From positions 41,942,651 through 42,006,650 of the forward strand of contig NC_065571.1 of assembly GCF_937616625.2 (NCBI RefSeq): a DNA stretch of 64,000 bases. Direction: 5' to 3'. Source of the stretch: Mercurialis annua (taxonomy: Eukaryota > Streptophyta > Magnoliopsida > Malpighiales > Euphorbiaceae). The notes under the pieces are model-generated. The model was not told the origin of the DNA, made no database searches, and was given only the letters and a program-made list of their open reading frames with translations. The position numbers and the translations under genes are program-made. Shown piece after piece: positions 12,203 through 22,873 of this stretch (position 1 is its first letter; every line of letters starts with the position of its first letter).

Positions 12203-13188
12203 CTAAGGTAACAACATTAACATATTTTTACTGCTCGATGACGGCATTACGAAATAAAATAAAACATAAAAACACGTCATCATCATCAAAACTTTCTTGC
12301 AAAACCTGGAAAAAGATTGCGAGCCACACGCTTGCGATTTCAGTTCTGCATTTTCCTTCAACAATCGATCACTTTCATCCAGTAAGTTTGTAAAAGCAAC
12401 TATAGCTTTTTCTTTATTGTCTTCCAGCTCCTTAACAGTTTCATTCAATTCTTCGATTACTTTTTTGCTACTCGCAAGTTGATCCGTCAATCCCCTGACT
12501 TTGTCCAAAAGCACACCAAACTTAATGATTTGCTCGAATGGGACCTCCCCATCATACCAGCGAAAAGCTCCGCAATCTTCTGTCGTCTATTCAAAAAATT
12601 ATACACAATTTAACAATTAATTCATTAATGCTACATGAAGCCGATCACAAATTACCGAATCTGTTGTAAAGGAACAATATGTATGCAACAGTGTACAGTT
12701 TGGAAATCAACAATCTTAAAACCAATTCACAATTCAGTTTTACCGCAACAATGTCAACAATGTATGCAAAATTGTAACCAACAATAAACACTTTGCAAGT
12801 TCAGCTCAACTTAACAAGTAGAGTGATACTTAGAATTTTCAAAATTACGGGTTGTCATCATTTATTAATTCACAAAAATCTACTAAACCACCACAAAAAA
12901 ACAAATGGTGACACTTATCCTTGACTTACGACATCGCCAGAATCTTAAGCAAAAAAAATTATAAACAAAATTCATATTTTCCTTACATAACTTTAAGCAA
13001 CAGATGTTGACACTTACCCTTGACTTACGACATCGCCAGAATCGTCGTCCCGGATTATTTTTGGTCCATGAAGTGTACAGATATAACCTTCCATGCCTGC
13101 AGTTACCACGTTCGTGCGTTGGAGGAAGATTGTACAGTTCGAGTGTCACATTTTCAAAGGCCATGAAAGGTTCAGAGATTGAAGACAT
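12203..13188 (-). CDS. MULE-borne GRF zinc-finger protein with coiled coil and C-terminal membrane segment
   Basis: Two exons, 13018..13188 and 12203..12586, phase 0 (AGG/GTAAGT donor, TAG acceptor), 184 residues. The join rebuilds one GRF-type zinc finger: CRHG, then YTSWTKNNPGRRFWRC, then DCGAFRWYD across the intron, giving C-H-C-C ligands. A coiled coil follows (KVRGLTDQL to ENAELKSQ, roughly residues 82-143), then a hydrophobic stretch (VLMMMTCFYVLFYFVM) that may be a tail anchor. The gene starts just inside the right TIR and converges on the transposase, occupying the position of mudrB in MuDR. GRF fingers bind nucleic acid in other proteins. A role in transposition is my inference; a captured host gene is the alternative. 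Confidence 0.82.
12909..13043 (-). repeat. Partial tandem duplication of the GRF gene exon 1 end
   Basis: About 35 bp spanning the last codons of exon 1 and its splice donor (13009-13043) recur at 12909-12944 inside the intron. In the intronic copy the donor GTAAGT has become ATAAGT, so only the original donor should be used. Confidence 0.75.
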
Positions 13189-13208
13189 GGTTTGGGTGGC
13201 TGCAGATC

Positions 13209-13553
13209 TCGTTTTTCTTTTTTTGTTGTTTTGTGAATTTTAGGTCAGTAACAATCGAAGAAATGAGCAAGAAGAAGGGGTAGAGGAATTGAAAAATTAA
13301 AACGGTGCGTTTTTGCCCTGCTCCACATGATAACCATGGTTTGGTCAATTAAAATCCCCGTCAGCAAATGAAACGGTGTGTTTTAATGAATTTTGCTGAG
13401 ATGGACGACACCGTGTACTATTAAGCGTGCCTTTTTTTTTGAGGGTAGGGTTGAAAACGGAAAACCCCAAATAGGGTATAAATGAAAATTCTCCTAGGTG
13501 GGGGTATAAACGAAAAAAAAATACAAGGTGGGGGTTTTTTAAGTAATTAAGCC
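13209..13553 (-). repeat. MULE right terminal inverted repeat
   Basis: 345 bp, the inverted partner of 6433-6777. It stops 20 bp before the ATG of the GRF gene (13188), so it probably drives that gene. Confidence 0.93.
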
Positions 13554-13562
13554 AAAATATTA

Positions 13563-13856
13563 CTAATGGCTTAAATTATTTTTAGATCTTTATACTTTTT
13601 ATTTTTTTATTTATTTGGTTATCTGTCTATTTTGTATTTTTAGTTATTTTTTTTTATTTTTCACTTTTTATTTATTTGGTCCTTTCATAATTAAATTTCG
13701 CAAAAATTCAGTTCTTTAAAAGTAGATTAAGGACGAAAAAAATAAAAAATAAAACTTCAGAAAAACTAAATGACTAATAAATTTATAAAAAAATTCGACG
13801 AAAACAGAAATATAGGGATGAAGTAAATAAAAATAAAACATACATGGAACGAATAG
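13563..13856. other. AT-rich spacer between MULE and LINE
   Basis: T-rich then A-rich low-complexity DNA with no convincing gene. It ends at the candidate LINE target site. Confidence 0.5.
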
Positions 13857-13865
13857 ACAAAAATG

Positions 13866-16629
13866 CTTTCTAATGAGCGTAGCACTAATCTGATGAACAA
13901 AATCACTATGGAGGAAGTGAAAAATGTTGTTTTCTCCCTTGGGTCAGATAAAACAGCTAGGTCTGATGGTTTCAATGGATACTTCTTCAAAGCTATCTGG
14001 AATACTATAAAAGAGGATCTTGTTTCTGCTGTTCAAGAGATTTTTACTTCTGGTAAGTTCTTAAAACAGCTTCACTCTACTGCTATTGATGTGATTCCTA
14101 AGTTTAATAATGCTAAGAGACTAAATGACGTTAAACCCATTGCTTGCTGTAATGTCCTTTACAAAGTCATTTCCAACAGACTTAGTCCTCTTCTTAATAA
14201 AATTGTGTCTCTTAATCGATCTGCTTTTATCCCCAATAGATCTATAGCCTACAACATCATGCTTGCCCATGAATTAGTGAAAAATTATCACAGTAACAAG
14301 GATTATCCTAGGTGTCTTCTTAAGATTGACCTAAAGAAAGCCTACGACTTTATCTCTTGGGACTATGTGGAAGAGATTTTGATTATGTTAAATTTTCCTA
14401 AAAGTTCTATATCTATTGTTATGAACTGTATTAAGTCTCCTAGCTTCTATATTGCCTGGAATGGCATCAAAGGTGATAGTTTCTCTTCATGAAAAGGCTT
14501 GAGACAAGGGGATCATATATCCCCTCCCCCCCTCATTTTTGTTATTTGTATGGGTTATTTGTCTAGAATTCTTAGCAAACCCAGTCATACCTTCAAATTT
14601 CATCAAGGTTGTGCCTCTTAATAAAAATCACCTGATGTTTGCAGATGATTTACTCCTAGTCTGTTATGGTGATGTCAATTCTGTCAATTTTCTCACAAAG
14701 TGCCTTAGTGAATTCAGTTCTATTTTTGGTCTTCAAGTGAACTGTAATAAAAGTCAAGTCTTTATTTGCAATGTTGATCATAACACTAAGTTAAATATTT
14801 TGAATATGTTGAGTTTTGAAGAGGGATCCCTCCCTCTGAGATATCTTGGCATTCCCCTTATCTCTACTAAACTGTTTAGAGAAGACTGTAAAGGCATTAT
14901 TGATAAGATTACTTGTAGATTCCTGTCTTGGAATAGCAAATTTCTATCTTATGCAGGTAGAGTTCAACTCATCTAATCAGTTTTGATGAGCATGCAAATT
15001 TTTTGGGCCTCAATTCTGATTTTACCTAAAAAAAGTTATTAAGGAGATCCATAGTGTTTGTTCCAGGTTTATTTGGTCTGGTAAATATGCTGGTAGATAT
15101 AATGCTTTGGTGGCATGGAAGGAGGTTGAAAAGCTGAAGAAGGAAGGTGATTTGAGTGTTAAGAATATGAGTGTCGGAACAAAGCTGCGATTTCCAAACA
15201 TGTATGGCAAATTCTCAAAAATCCTAACTCTATTTAGGTAAAATGGATCAATAGCAACAAGTTAAAAAGAAACAGCTACTGGGGAGCAAAAGTAGACAGC
15301 TATACCAGCTAGATTTGGAAAGGTCTTCTAAGTATTAGAGATGAAGTGAAGAGAATTACTGACTATGATATGGGTGATGGAAAGAACACTTGTTCTGGAG
15401 TGACCCCTGGATCCATGGGTGTTCTCTCCTAGAGAAGTTTCCCAGAGCCAAGATGAGAAATGAACGTATCAATAGAAGATCCACAGTGAATGATGTTTGG
15501 AAGAACAACATGTGGGTCTTGCCAGATCCTTCTCCTGAAAATGAAGAAGTTTGGGATTACATAAAGAACAATCTGAGTGTGAAGAGTAATCAGCAAGATA
15601 TAATCAACTGGAAAGTGGTTAAAGGGGAGAAATTTTCCATCAGCAATACCTGGAATATTTTGAGAACTAAGTATCCCGAGGTTAACTGGTACAAGATTAT
15701 GTAGGGCAAACATTTTGTGCCAAGATACAACTTTATTCTCTGGCTTGCAATTAAAAGAAGACTTAGTACTAAAGATAAGCTCAAAGCTTGGGGTATTACC
15801 CCTGATGATAATTGCAATTACTGCAACAATTATACTGAGAATATTGAGCACTGCCTTTTTGATTGTGACTGTGCTAAAAAAGTTTGGAATAAAGTTCTTC
15901 CTATATGTAATTGTAGCATTGTGTTTAGATCCTGGAGAAGGCCTTTCAGCTGGTTCTGTAGAAGAGTTAGATGCAGCAACATGATGGCCAAGCTTCGTAG
16001 ATTGATAATCACAGCTACTATCTACATGATATGGAATGTCAGAAATAGAATGATCTTCAAGAATGAGTCTTGTGATCCTATCCAGATTGTTCAAAGAATA
16101 AAAGAATGCTTATTGATAAATTATGTGGCTCTATAGGCCTTTCAACTACTATTATTGCTTCAATTCAAAATATGTAATGTTGTTTAGCTTTATTGTTTTG
16201 TCTGTTTTTCTGTCTTGGGAAATGATGTGGTTAGCTTGAGGCTTTTGTTGCAGGTGATCTGCAGTCTCTTCCTAGGTCTGGTGTGTTTTTGAGGTTATGT
16301 GGTTAGCCTGAGGCTTTTGTAGCAGGTGATCTACAATTTCTTTTTGCTGGTTATGATTTGGTGTTCAGGAGGGTCTGTGGTTATCCTGAGGCTTTTGTAA
16401 CAAGTGATCTGCAGCTAGTCCTTCCCCTACCCTCAGTTCTGTAGTTTGTTTTGTTTCTTTGCTGGCCTGAGGTTTATTCTAGGCCTTTGATTCTTTTTTG
16501 TTAGCTTAGTCGTGCTTAACTTTGCTAGTTTGTTTTCTTTTTAGTCTGTTTTAGGGAATCTAGGGGTAATATCCTTTGATTTTAATCAAATGAGCCTTTT
16601 TGGTTGCTTACTACTAAAAAAACAAATAA
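13866..16629 (+). pseudogene. 5'-truncated L1-type LINE (RT, zf-RVT), inactive
   Basis: Broken ORF2 remnants in order. The RT palm is at 13866-14490 (SRS/IPNRSI, LLKIDLKKAYDFISWDYVEE) and ends in a TGA. After a frame change the catalytic MFADDLLL box is at 14635-14660, followed by LRYLGIPL. More frame breaks follow near 15000-15390. A C-terminal zf-RVT region is at 15390-16136 (FWSDPWIHG, then W-x-A-IKRRLSTKDKL, CNYCNNYTENIEHCLFDC). No ORF1, endonuclease or 5' UTR is present. Flanking ACAAAAATG (13857-13865 and 16630-16638, 13 of 15 when extended) is a candidate target duplication after an A-rich 3' end. Confidence 0.88.
16229..16420 (+). repeat. Three imperfect tandem repeats in the LINE 3' tail
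   Basis: GGTTAGCCTGAGGCTTTTGT plus a GTGATCTGCAG-like end recurs at 16229, 16301 and 16379, spaced 72 and 78 bp, downstream of the last coding remnant. Confidence 0.8.
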
Positions 16630-16638
16630 ACAAAAATG

Positions 16639-17649
16639 AAAAATACAAAAACCTGAAAATGAGTTTGCCAAAATTAATTCTGTAAAAATTGTCAAAAGAA
16701 TCACAATATTTGCCGAAATGTATTGGTTTTTTCTCTCTAGAAAAAAAACAGGACACTTAATTATTCATATCTATCCTAATTATCTCTAATTAATTCTAAC
16801 TAATTCCAATTAAAATTTTAATTAGCCCTTATTAACCTTAGCTCTCTCTAAACTAATTTAATTAACCTAAATTAATTTCAAAATCCCAACACCACCACCT
16901 TCAACTATCGCAGACAATTTAGCAATGGATTTGTCAAAATCATTTGCTAAATTGGGCGGGAGATGAGGCGAAAATTATATTTGGCAAAATTAGTGACGAA
17001 TTAATAAATTCGTCGCTGAATTTAGCGACGGATTTTCCAATCCGTCACTAATTTTGCCAAACATTGTTTCATTGAATTTGTCGCTAAATTTAGCAACGGA
17101 TTTAGTATTCCGTTGCTAAACTGTTTAATGAAACGTACCATTTCAATAGGGTAAGACGGATAAAGGTAACAAATATGCTAAAATGAGTTAATTTTTCCGA
17201 ATTTCAAAGTTTGACTATAACTGATAAAAGTGATAAATGTTTGATATTTTAATGGGATTAACTTTAGAATAAATGAAGTAATTATTTATTCTCTAACACA
17301 TGGATAAAGAAATATAGTTTTGTAAGCATATTTTGTTTTTATAATTGAAAAAAAGAAAGCATTTGTGAAAATAATTAAAGTCACGACTTAGTATTTTACT
17401 ATTCATCATTTATACTATTTAATATATTTAACACATTTCAAGAAGGAAAATTAATAATATATTTGAGAGAGCCGCACTTTTATCAATTTGAAATGTTTGA
17501 GAGAACCACACTGTTAATTTTCTATTGTTATTTGATTGTGAATTTGTCTATTTAAGCAAAACTTATTTAAAAACTGATTTTGTAAATTCATAAAATAAAT
17601 TTACATTCAAACTCAAATGACAATTGTCTTTGTTGGCATTCATACAGAG
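16639..17649. other. Intergenic, LINE to L18a-like gene 1
   Basis: AT-rich DNA containing the nested hairpins at 16980-17120. No gene seen otherwise. Confidence 0.5.
16980..17120. repeat. Nested hairpins with GTGACG/TTAGCGACGG motifs
   Basis: The outer arms TTTGGCAAAATTAGTGACG (16980-16998) and its perfect inverse (17043-17061) enclose smaller palindromes: GAATTAATAAATTC, GTCGCTGAATTTAGCGAC and GGATTTTCCAATCC. A second hairpin, TTTAGCAACGGA/TCCGTTGCTAAA, lies at 17089-17120. Such motifs resemble subterminal repeats of plant CACTA elements, but no element ends were identified. Confidence 0.75.
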
Positions 17650-20600
17650 TCACTTTCCTTTTACGGCCATAATTATTGCCACAATTGTGATTACAACGGC
17701 CTGCACAAAAGCATTCTTTTTCAGATAAGCAATTAGTATAACATGAAATTTTTAAGTAGAATCCACCAGATCCGCGAACTAAATCTATCACATTATTACA
17801 TATTATTAAAATAGTGATATACATTTAACTTCTTTACTCTTTACCCAAACCGACAAAATTATCCAATTTAACTGGATTAGAGAAATCTTACAATATAAAA
17901 CTAAACCAATGGAATTAAATGGCTAACTTGGTAAATTCGATTACAGTGAATACAATACAAAAACATTCAACTAATTCATTCAGTTATTAGAATTTCAAAA
18001 CAACCGCAACGAAAATAAATAAACCTTCAACTAATCGAACTGAACTGACGAAATTATTAAATTAATCAAAAAATATTTAATCGAATTAACTGAAATAGAT
18101 TTGTTAATCTAGTTTTGGTTAATTAGTATTCTTCCCTAGATTTGAGTTGATTTATATTAAAGTAATAAAATAATAAAGCAATCTTTTGATGTAGAAAAAA
18201 GAAAATCATTTTATCGACTTAAGTAACAATTTGGTCCGTCAACCTGTAAACGATGGACAATTAATATATGTATTAATTTTGTGGGCAAAGCAGTCACGAA
18301 TTTGGTGATTATGGGCAATAACTCCATTTTAGCAATTTGCTCTATCAGTTTTTAAGCTGATTGTCCCTAAATTGACAATTTGCTCTCTTAACTTATAAGT
18401 TAATTTGTAAGCTAATAATTATTTAAATTTATAAATGATTTAGAAAAAATATTTTTTAAAATCGGCCGGAACCGGAACCATAAATTAAAACGGATAAGTT
18501 CCAACGGAGCTGTGAAGGCGGTTCCGAATCGAAATCAACAATTTTTAAATCGGAACCGCCGATTGGCTGTAATATATAATTTAATTGTTATGGGCACAGT
18601 TTAGATTGTTGTATCAAATTTTCATCAATAAATAAAACCCTACTTTGTATAAGAAAACTAATTCTTCTTATTTATCATATTCCATCTTTGGATAAAAAAT
18701 ACCTAACTATATATTGGATATTTTGAGATAATATGTTTATTTTCCGAGAAATTTTTAGGTAGATTCAGTACACCACATTATCCGTAAACTAAACCTATCA
18801 CATTATGACACGTCATTAAAATAGTGACATTATTGTAAAATTGCTATTTAAAGGTGTAAAAAATAATAAACAAAATTCTGATAGTGCCATTATTTTAATA
18901 ATGTGTCAAAATGTGATAGACTAATATATAGATGACGTGATAGACTGAATCTAACTGAGAATCTCTTTTCTTTTTCTAGTCTTTAGTAGAGAAATTTTTT
19001 GATAGACTCTGTCCACCACGTCATTCATAGGCTAAACCTATCACATTGTGACATGTCATTGAAATATTGGAGCTATCGTAATATTATTATTTAAAATTAT
19101 AAAAAAATAATAAAAAATTACGATAATACCACTGTTTTAATAATGTGTCATAATATAATAGATTAATTCACAGATAGCGTGATAGACTGGATCTACCTAA
19201 AAATCTCTCCCTCTCATAGTCAACTTTTGTTGTATAGCTTAACATTTTTCGTGGGTCAATGATCCAAGCAAGTGGATATATCAATAATGTAGGAAAATGG
19301 CATTGTTCATAAAACAATTATTTTAAGGGAAATTACTGTAAGTCTGATTTACTTTCTTTCATTCTTTTTTTGATGAACTTTTATCTTTATTTCAAAATTA
19401 TTTATGTGTTGTGTTTACTCCGAGAAAAAAAAAATATACTTACAAAAATTGTGCAGCCAAAATATCCTGGTTTTTCTTCCGGGTCTACCTTGGAACAAAC
19501 TAAAATTATTGCCCCAACATACCATGGGATGCCACCAAAAAACCAACCCAGTATAAACCTGTAGAAAATAAAGGCTCTGCGTTACTCTTTCTTTTATCTT
19601 TTTTCTTGGTAAATGTAATTATTGTTTTTAATTTTTTTTTTTTTCAAAATATATCTCTAAAAGTATATTTTGTTTTTTTTTTATATAAGAATCCTCAAAT
19701 TATAAATCTAAATTTAATTTTTTGTTAAAAGAAAATTCAATCTCAATACCAAACAGATTCATACAACAATTTGTACTTTTATAGATTTATATATGTATTT
19801 GGAGGCATGTGGTCTACAAGAGGTAACCCTAATCTTAAGTTAATTTCTTTTATATGTATATCATTATAAAATATTGATAAGTTTCAATATTTTAATATCA
19901 TTTAATTAATTATTATTTTTCAATATGATAGTAATTGTTTTCTGAATATAAAGAGTTAACATTGTTGCTTGTTTATAATGGGGGTAATTGATATTAAGAG
20001 TATCTGAATTATTGTTTTTTTTTTTAATATTAATGATTCAATTTTAATTATTTTTATTTTGATTGCTAAATTTTAATTCTTTTTCATTATAGCTTTTTTT
20101 GGCAAAAAAATACTTAAATGACAGTCAAAATTTATTTATTTTTGTCTAAAAATTTGCCATGTATAGATAATTTAACTTGAGAAATCCCTCTAAATTCAAG
20201 GTAAAACTAAGAAAATATGAATGCTTGCAAGCATTTTGAGCCAGAAAATCCAAAATAAAAGTAAAATAAAATTTAGTCACCAAAATAAAAAGAATAGTAG
20301 TTTACTTTCAAAATTAATTATTGTTTAAAATGAATATAATGACTTACAAAAACCAACCAAGACCAATGCCACAACATGGAAGGCCTGGAGGTCCTGAATC
20401 AACGACAGCATAACCTGAACATAGAAGGAACACAATTTCAATACCAAAATGAACTTATTTTTACTACTATTAAATTGCTAATTAATGTCGGTAAATCTTA
20501 TCTAAATTTAAATTGATTATTAAATGACAATTCATCTTTTTAGTAGTTAAACTCTAATTTATTTGTAGTATGCAATCCCTCCAACAATTCAGATACAATT

Positions 20601-21942
20601 TTACTTGTATACAATAGTCAACAAAAAAAAAAGATTATAAGACTATCAAGTAACTATGGCTATAATGTGATTGTGATGAAGCTGTCTATAAATTCTTTAT
20701 AAATGTTACATAAATAATTTTTTTTGATGAACAAATTTAATTTAAATTGAAAGAGTAACTTCCTATTATAATAAAACTTAGGCAAACCATATGTATCTGT
20801 CATCTATTCATAACTATGTCCCATTTATGAAATATATCATAATTTAAAAAAAAAACTAATTGTAAAAAATTTCCAAATCTTTACAATTTTTTACAATTAA
20901 ATTAAATTTTTTAATTGTTATAATAAATTTTTACAGTAATATATAGCCAAATTGATAATCAAACTTGCAACAAAAAAACGCAATTTGATTATTATGATAA
21001 AATTAAAAGATTTGATTTAAATTATAATAAGTCGTAAAAGTTTAATTTTTTTCACCATTAAGCCTTTTAAAAATGACTTAAGTAGCGATTTGTCCGCTCA
21101 ACTTGTAAGTAATAGTAATTAAACATAAATTAATTTTGTGGATCAATCAATCACGAACTTGGTAATTATGAGTAATTAGCTTCATCCCTCCAATTTGTAA
21201 GTTAATAGTCCCCTAAATTGACAATTTGCCCCATCAACTTGTAAGCTATTTTGTCAAAATAGAGTTAATTGCTCATAAACATCAAGTTCATGACGCCCAT
21301 ATAATTAATTTATATATTAATTGCCATAGCTTACCAGTTGAGGGGAAAATTGTTTAAATCTTTTAAAAATTAATTTGATCCGTAATTTTTTTTATCTTTG
21401 CCAAATATATCCACAACTTGTTTAGAGATGATACCGTGCAATATTATACGTTCACATGTACACAACTTATCATGTTTGATATGTACTACATTGCGCCTTA
21501 TTAGCTAAAAATTAAACTTAAATTATTGGACAACACAATAGTAGACTAAACAGATAAAATTTTAAAATTATAATATATTTATCAACGAGTTATAATAGTA
21601 TGTACATAGGTCTACCGAAATAAACTAAAATTTAGTGAATACTTTATAACTCTAAGAGTTATATATATATATTGTATGATTACCTATAGGTTCTCCGGTG
21701 TTGACATATATAACATTGGTGTTGGTGTTGCCTACATACATAGGCGGAGGCGGGGGAGCTCCGGCTTGCGGAGGCGGCGGAACTCCGGCTTGTGGGGGTT
21801 GCGGAGGGTGAGGTAGAGGAGGAGCCGAAGCTTCATTGATTACTGGATATCCTGGCACTGTACCATATGCATGGTGTGGAGGATGATGGTATGCATCATT
21901 TGGATTGATTCCTATGTTGATTTGATGTTCCGAATGATTCAT
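17650..21942 (-). CDS. 60S ribosomal protein L18a-like membrane protein, paralog 1
   Basis: Four exons on the minus strand: 21684..21942, 20348..20414, 19444..19558 and 17650..17700, 163 residues. Intron phases (1, 2, 0) are the same as in the paralog at 28705-33593, and exon 3 is 115 bp in both. The N-terminus is rich in His and Pro (HHPPHHAYGTVPGYPV and PPPPQAG repeats). Next come GYAVVDSGPPGLPCCGIGLGWFL, a hydrophobic hairpin (FILGWFFGGIPWYVGAIILVC), the loop DPEEKPGY and a last membrane segment (AVVITIVAIIMAVKGK, stop). Despite the family name these are not ribosomal subunits but small two- or three-pass membrane proteins of unclear function. This copy ends in KGK instead of the TKGADDW tail seen in the paralog, and it lacks the R/H-rich loop before LPCCG. 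It is intact but diverged. Confidence 0.85.
18180..18420. repeat. Dispersed intergenic-type repeat, copy 1 (in intron 3)
   Basis: Shares blocks such as GACTTAAGTA, ATTAATTTTGTGG and CTAAATTGACAATTTGC with 21060-21370. Ends are not defined. Confidence 0.5.
18746..18965. mobile_element. MITE copy 1 in L18a-like gene 1 intron 3
   Basis: Inverted ends GAGAAATTTTTAGGTAGATT and, reading outward from the right, GAGATTCTCAGTTAGATT. The interior contains CTATCACATTATGACACGTC and its near-inverse. 220 bp, non-coding. Confidence 0.7.
18989..19207. mobile_element. MITE copy 2, same family, adjacent
   Basis: Starts GAGAAATTTTTTGATAGACT and ends with an inverted GGTAGATC/AGATTTTT-type terminus. It has the same internal blocks as copy 1, only 23 bp away and in the same orientation. 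A further half copy lies next to exon 4 of this gene (about 17755-17822). Confidence 0.7.
21060..21370. repeat. Dispersed intergenic-type repeat, copy 2 (in intron 1)
   Basis: Related to 18180-18420, with imperfect internal inverted symmetry (CAACTTGTAAG repeated). Probably an old non-coding element. Confidence 0.45.
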
Positions 21943-22020
21943 TGTTGATCATCAAAATTAAAAATTTTGGGAAATTAGAATTTCGTAGAAGCCAATATTG
22001 GATCCTCCTTAGGTTTGATT

Positions 22021-22029
22021 TATTATATA
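22021..22029 (-). promoter_or_regulatory. Candidate TATA box of L18a-like gene 1
   Basis: Minus-strand TATATAATA about 80 bp upstream of the start codon at 21942. Position and sequence suit a core promoter; not otherwise supported. Confidence 0.5.
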
Positions 22030-22873
22030 CGTAGAGTTGTAAGAAATTGTAGGCGTATTTCCTAGCACTAGCCTGATTTCACTTGTAATTATCGATGGTG
22101 AAACCCTTATTTTAACAGTAATATATTTCCAACTGTTTTTAACTAGTTGTGAACAATGGCATAGTATGTGCTGACCAACAAATCATTTTGTGTATCGGTA
22201 TTTTCATAGTTTGAGAAGAGGAAATCTGTAGTTTGAGATAATGATAGACACGGACATTTTCATAGAAGAGTTCAAATTAAAATTAAAATTAATATAATAC
22301 ACTTCTAAAGTCAATATTTTTAATTTATAAAAATTAACATATATGTATAATAACATTCTCTTACAATCTTAAAATATGTATTTGATGTCGATTTATAATT
22401 TGGGTCTTTCATTAATAGCTTAGTGAAGAGTTTAATCAACAAAAATATATTACAATAATAGATTTGAAAAACAAAATGTAAGGTTATGATTTTATACAAC
22501 AACTTTTAAAGGCCGTGATTAAAATGAAACTTCATGTAAAAATCGTGATTTTGTATAGAATTAACCCTTTATTTTTCAAATAAGAAGGAACAAAGTATGG
22601 ATTATGGCTTATGTAAGAGGCCTCAGTGTAATTTACTCTTAAAAAATTAAATTGAAGAGTTATAATTCTAATAGTCTGTACTAAGAGAAACTTTAGTGAA
22701 AATTTATTACACACGCATAGTATCATGTCATTCGTACAACAAACTAATAATATGTTAATTTATATGAAAAATTCAATAATTAAAAAATAATAATTAAAAA
22801 ATTCTTTATCGTAAATGCTTATTGGCTTGGTGTAAATATAGAATGAAAACTTTAACCAACACCTTTATATATA
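22030..22873. other. Intergenic upstream of L18a-like gene 1
   Basis: Contains, at about 22330-22570, a truncated relative of the MITE at 61505 (ACTTTTAAAGGCCGTGATTA through AGAATTAACCCTTTATTT). No gene seen. Confidence 0.5.

Larger units (their letters stand above)
6433..13553. mobile_element. Complete autonomous Mutator-like element (MULE), 7121 bp
   Basis: Bounded by 345-bp terminal inverted repeats beginning GGCTTAATTACTTAAAAAAC and flanked by a perfect 9-bp target duplication AAAATATTA (6424-6432 and 13554-13562), the Mutator hallmark. It carries two convergent genes: a MuDR-type transposase reading rightward from just inside the left TIR, and a GRF zinc-finger gene reading leftward from just inside the right TIR. 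The layout parallels maize MuDR (mudrA/mudrB), with a different second gene. Intact reading frames, near-identical TIRs and a perfect target duplication indicate recent insertion and possible activity. Confidence 0.95.

Noticed and set aside
12883..12945. Extra GRF exon repeating FWRCRKSR
   Set aside because: The duplicated copy has a dead splice donor (ATAAGT) and adds no zinc ligands. The finger is completed by the exon starting at 12586.
17588..17824. 78-residue minus-strand ORF with many cysteines, like a secreted peptide
   Set aside because: It overlaps exon 4 of L18a-like paralog 1 in another frame, and its N-terminal part is a MITE fragment. The conserved splice acceptor and frame favour the L18a exon.
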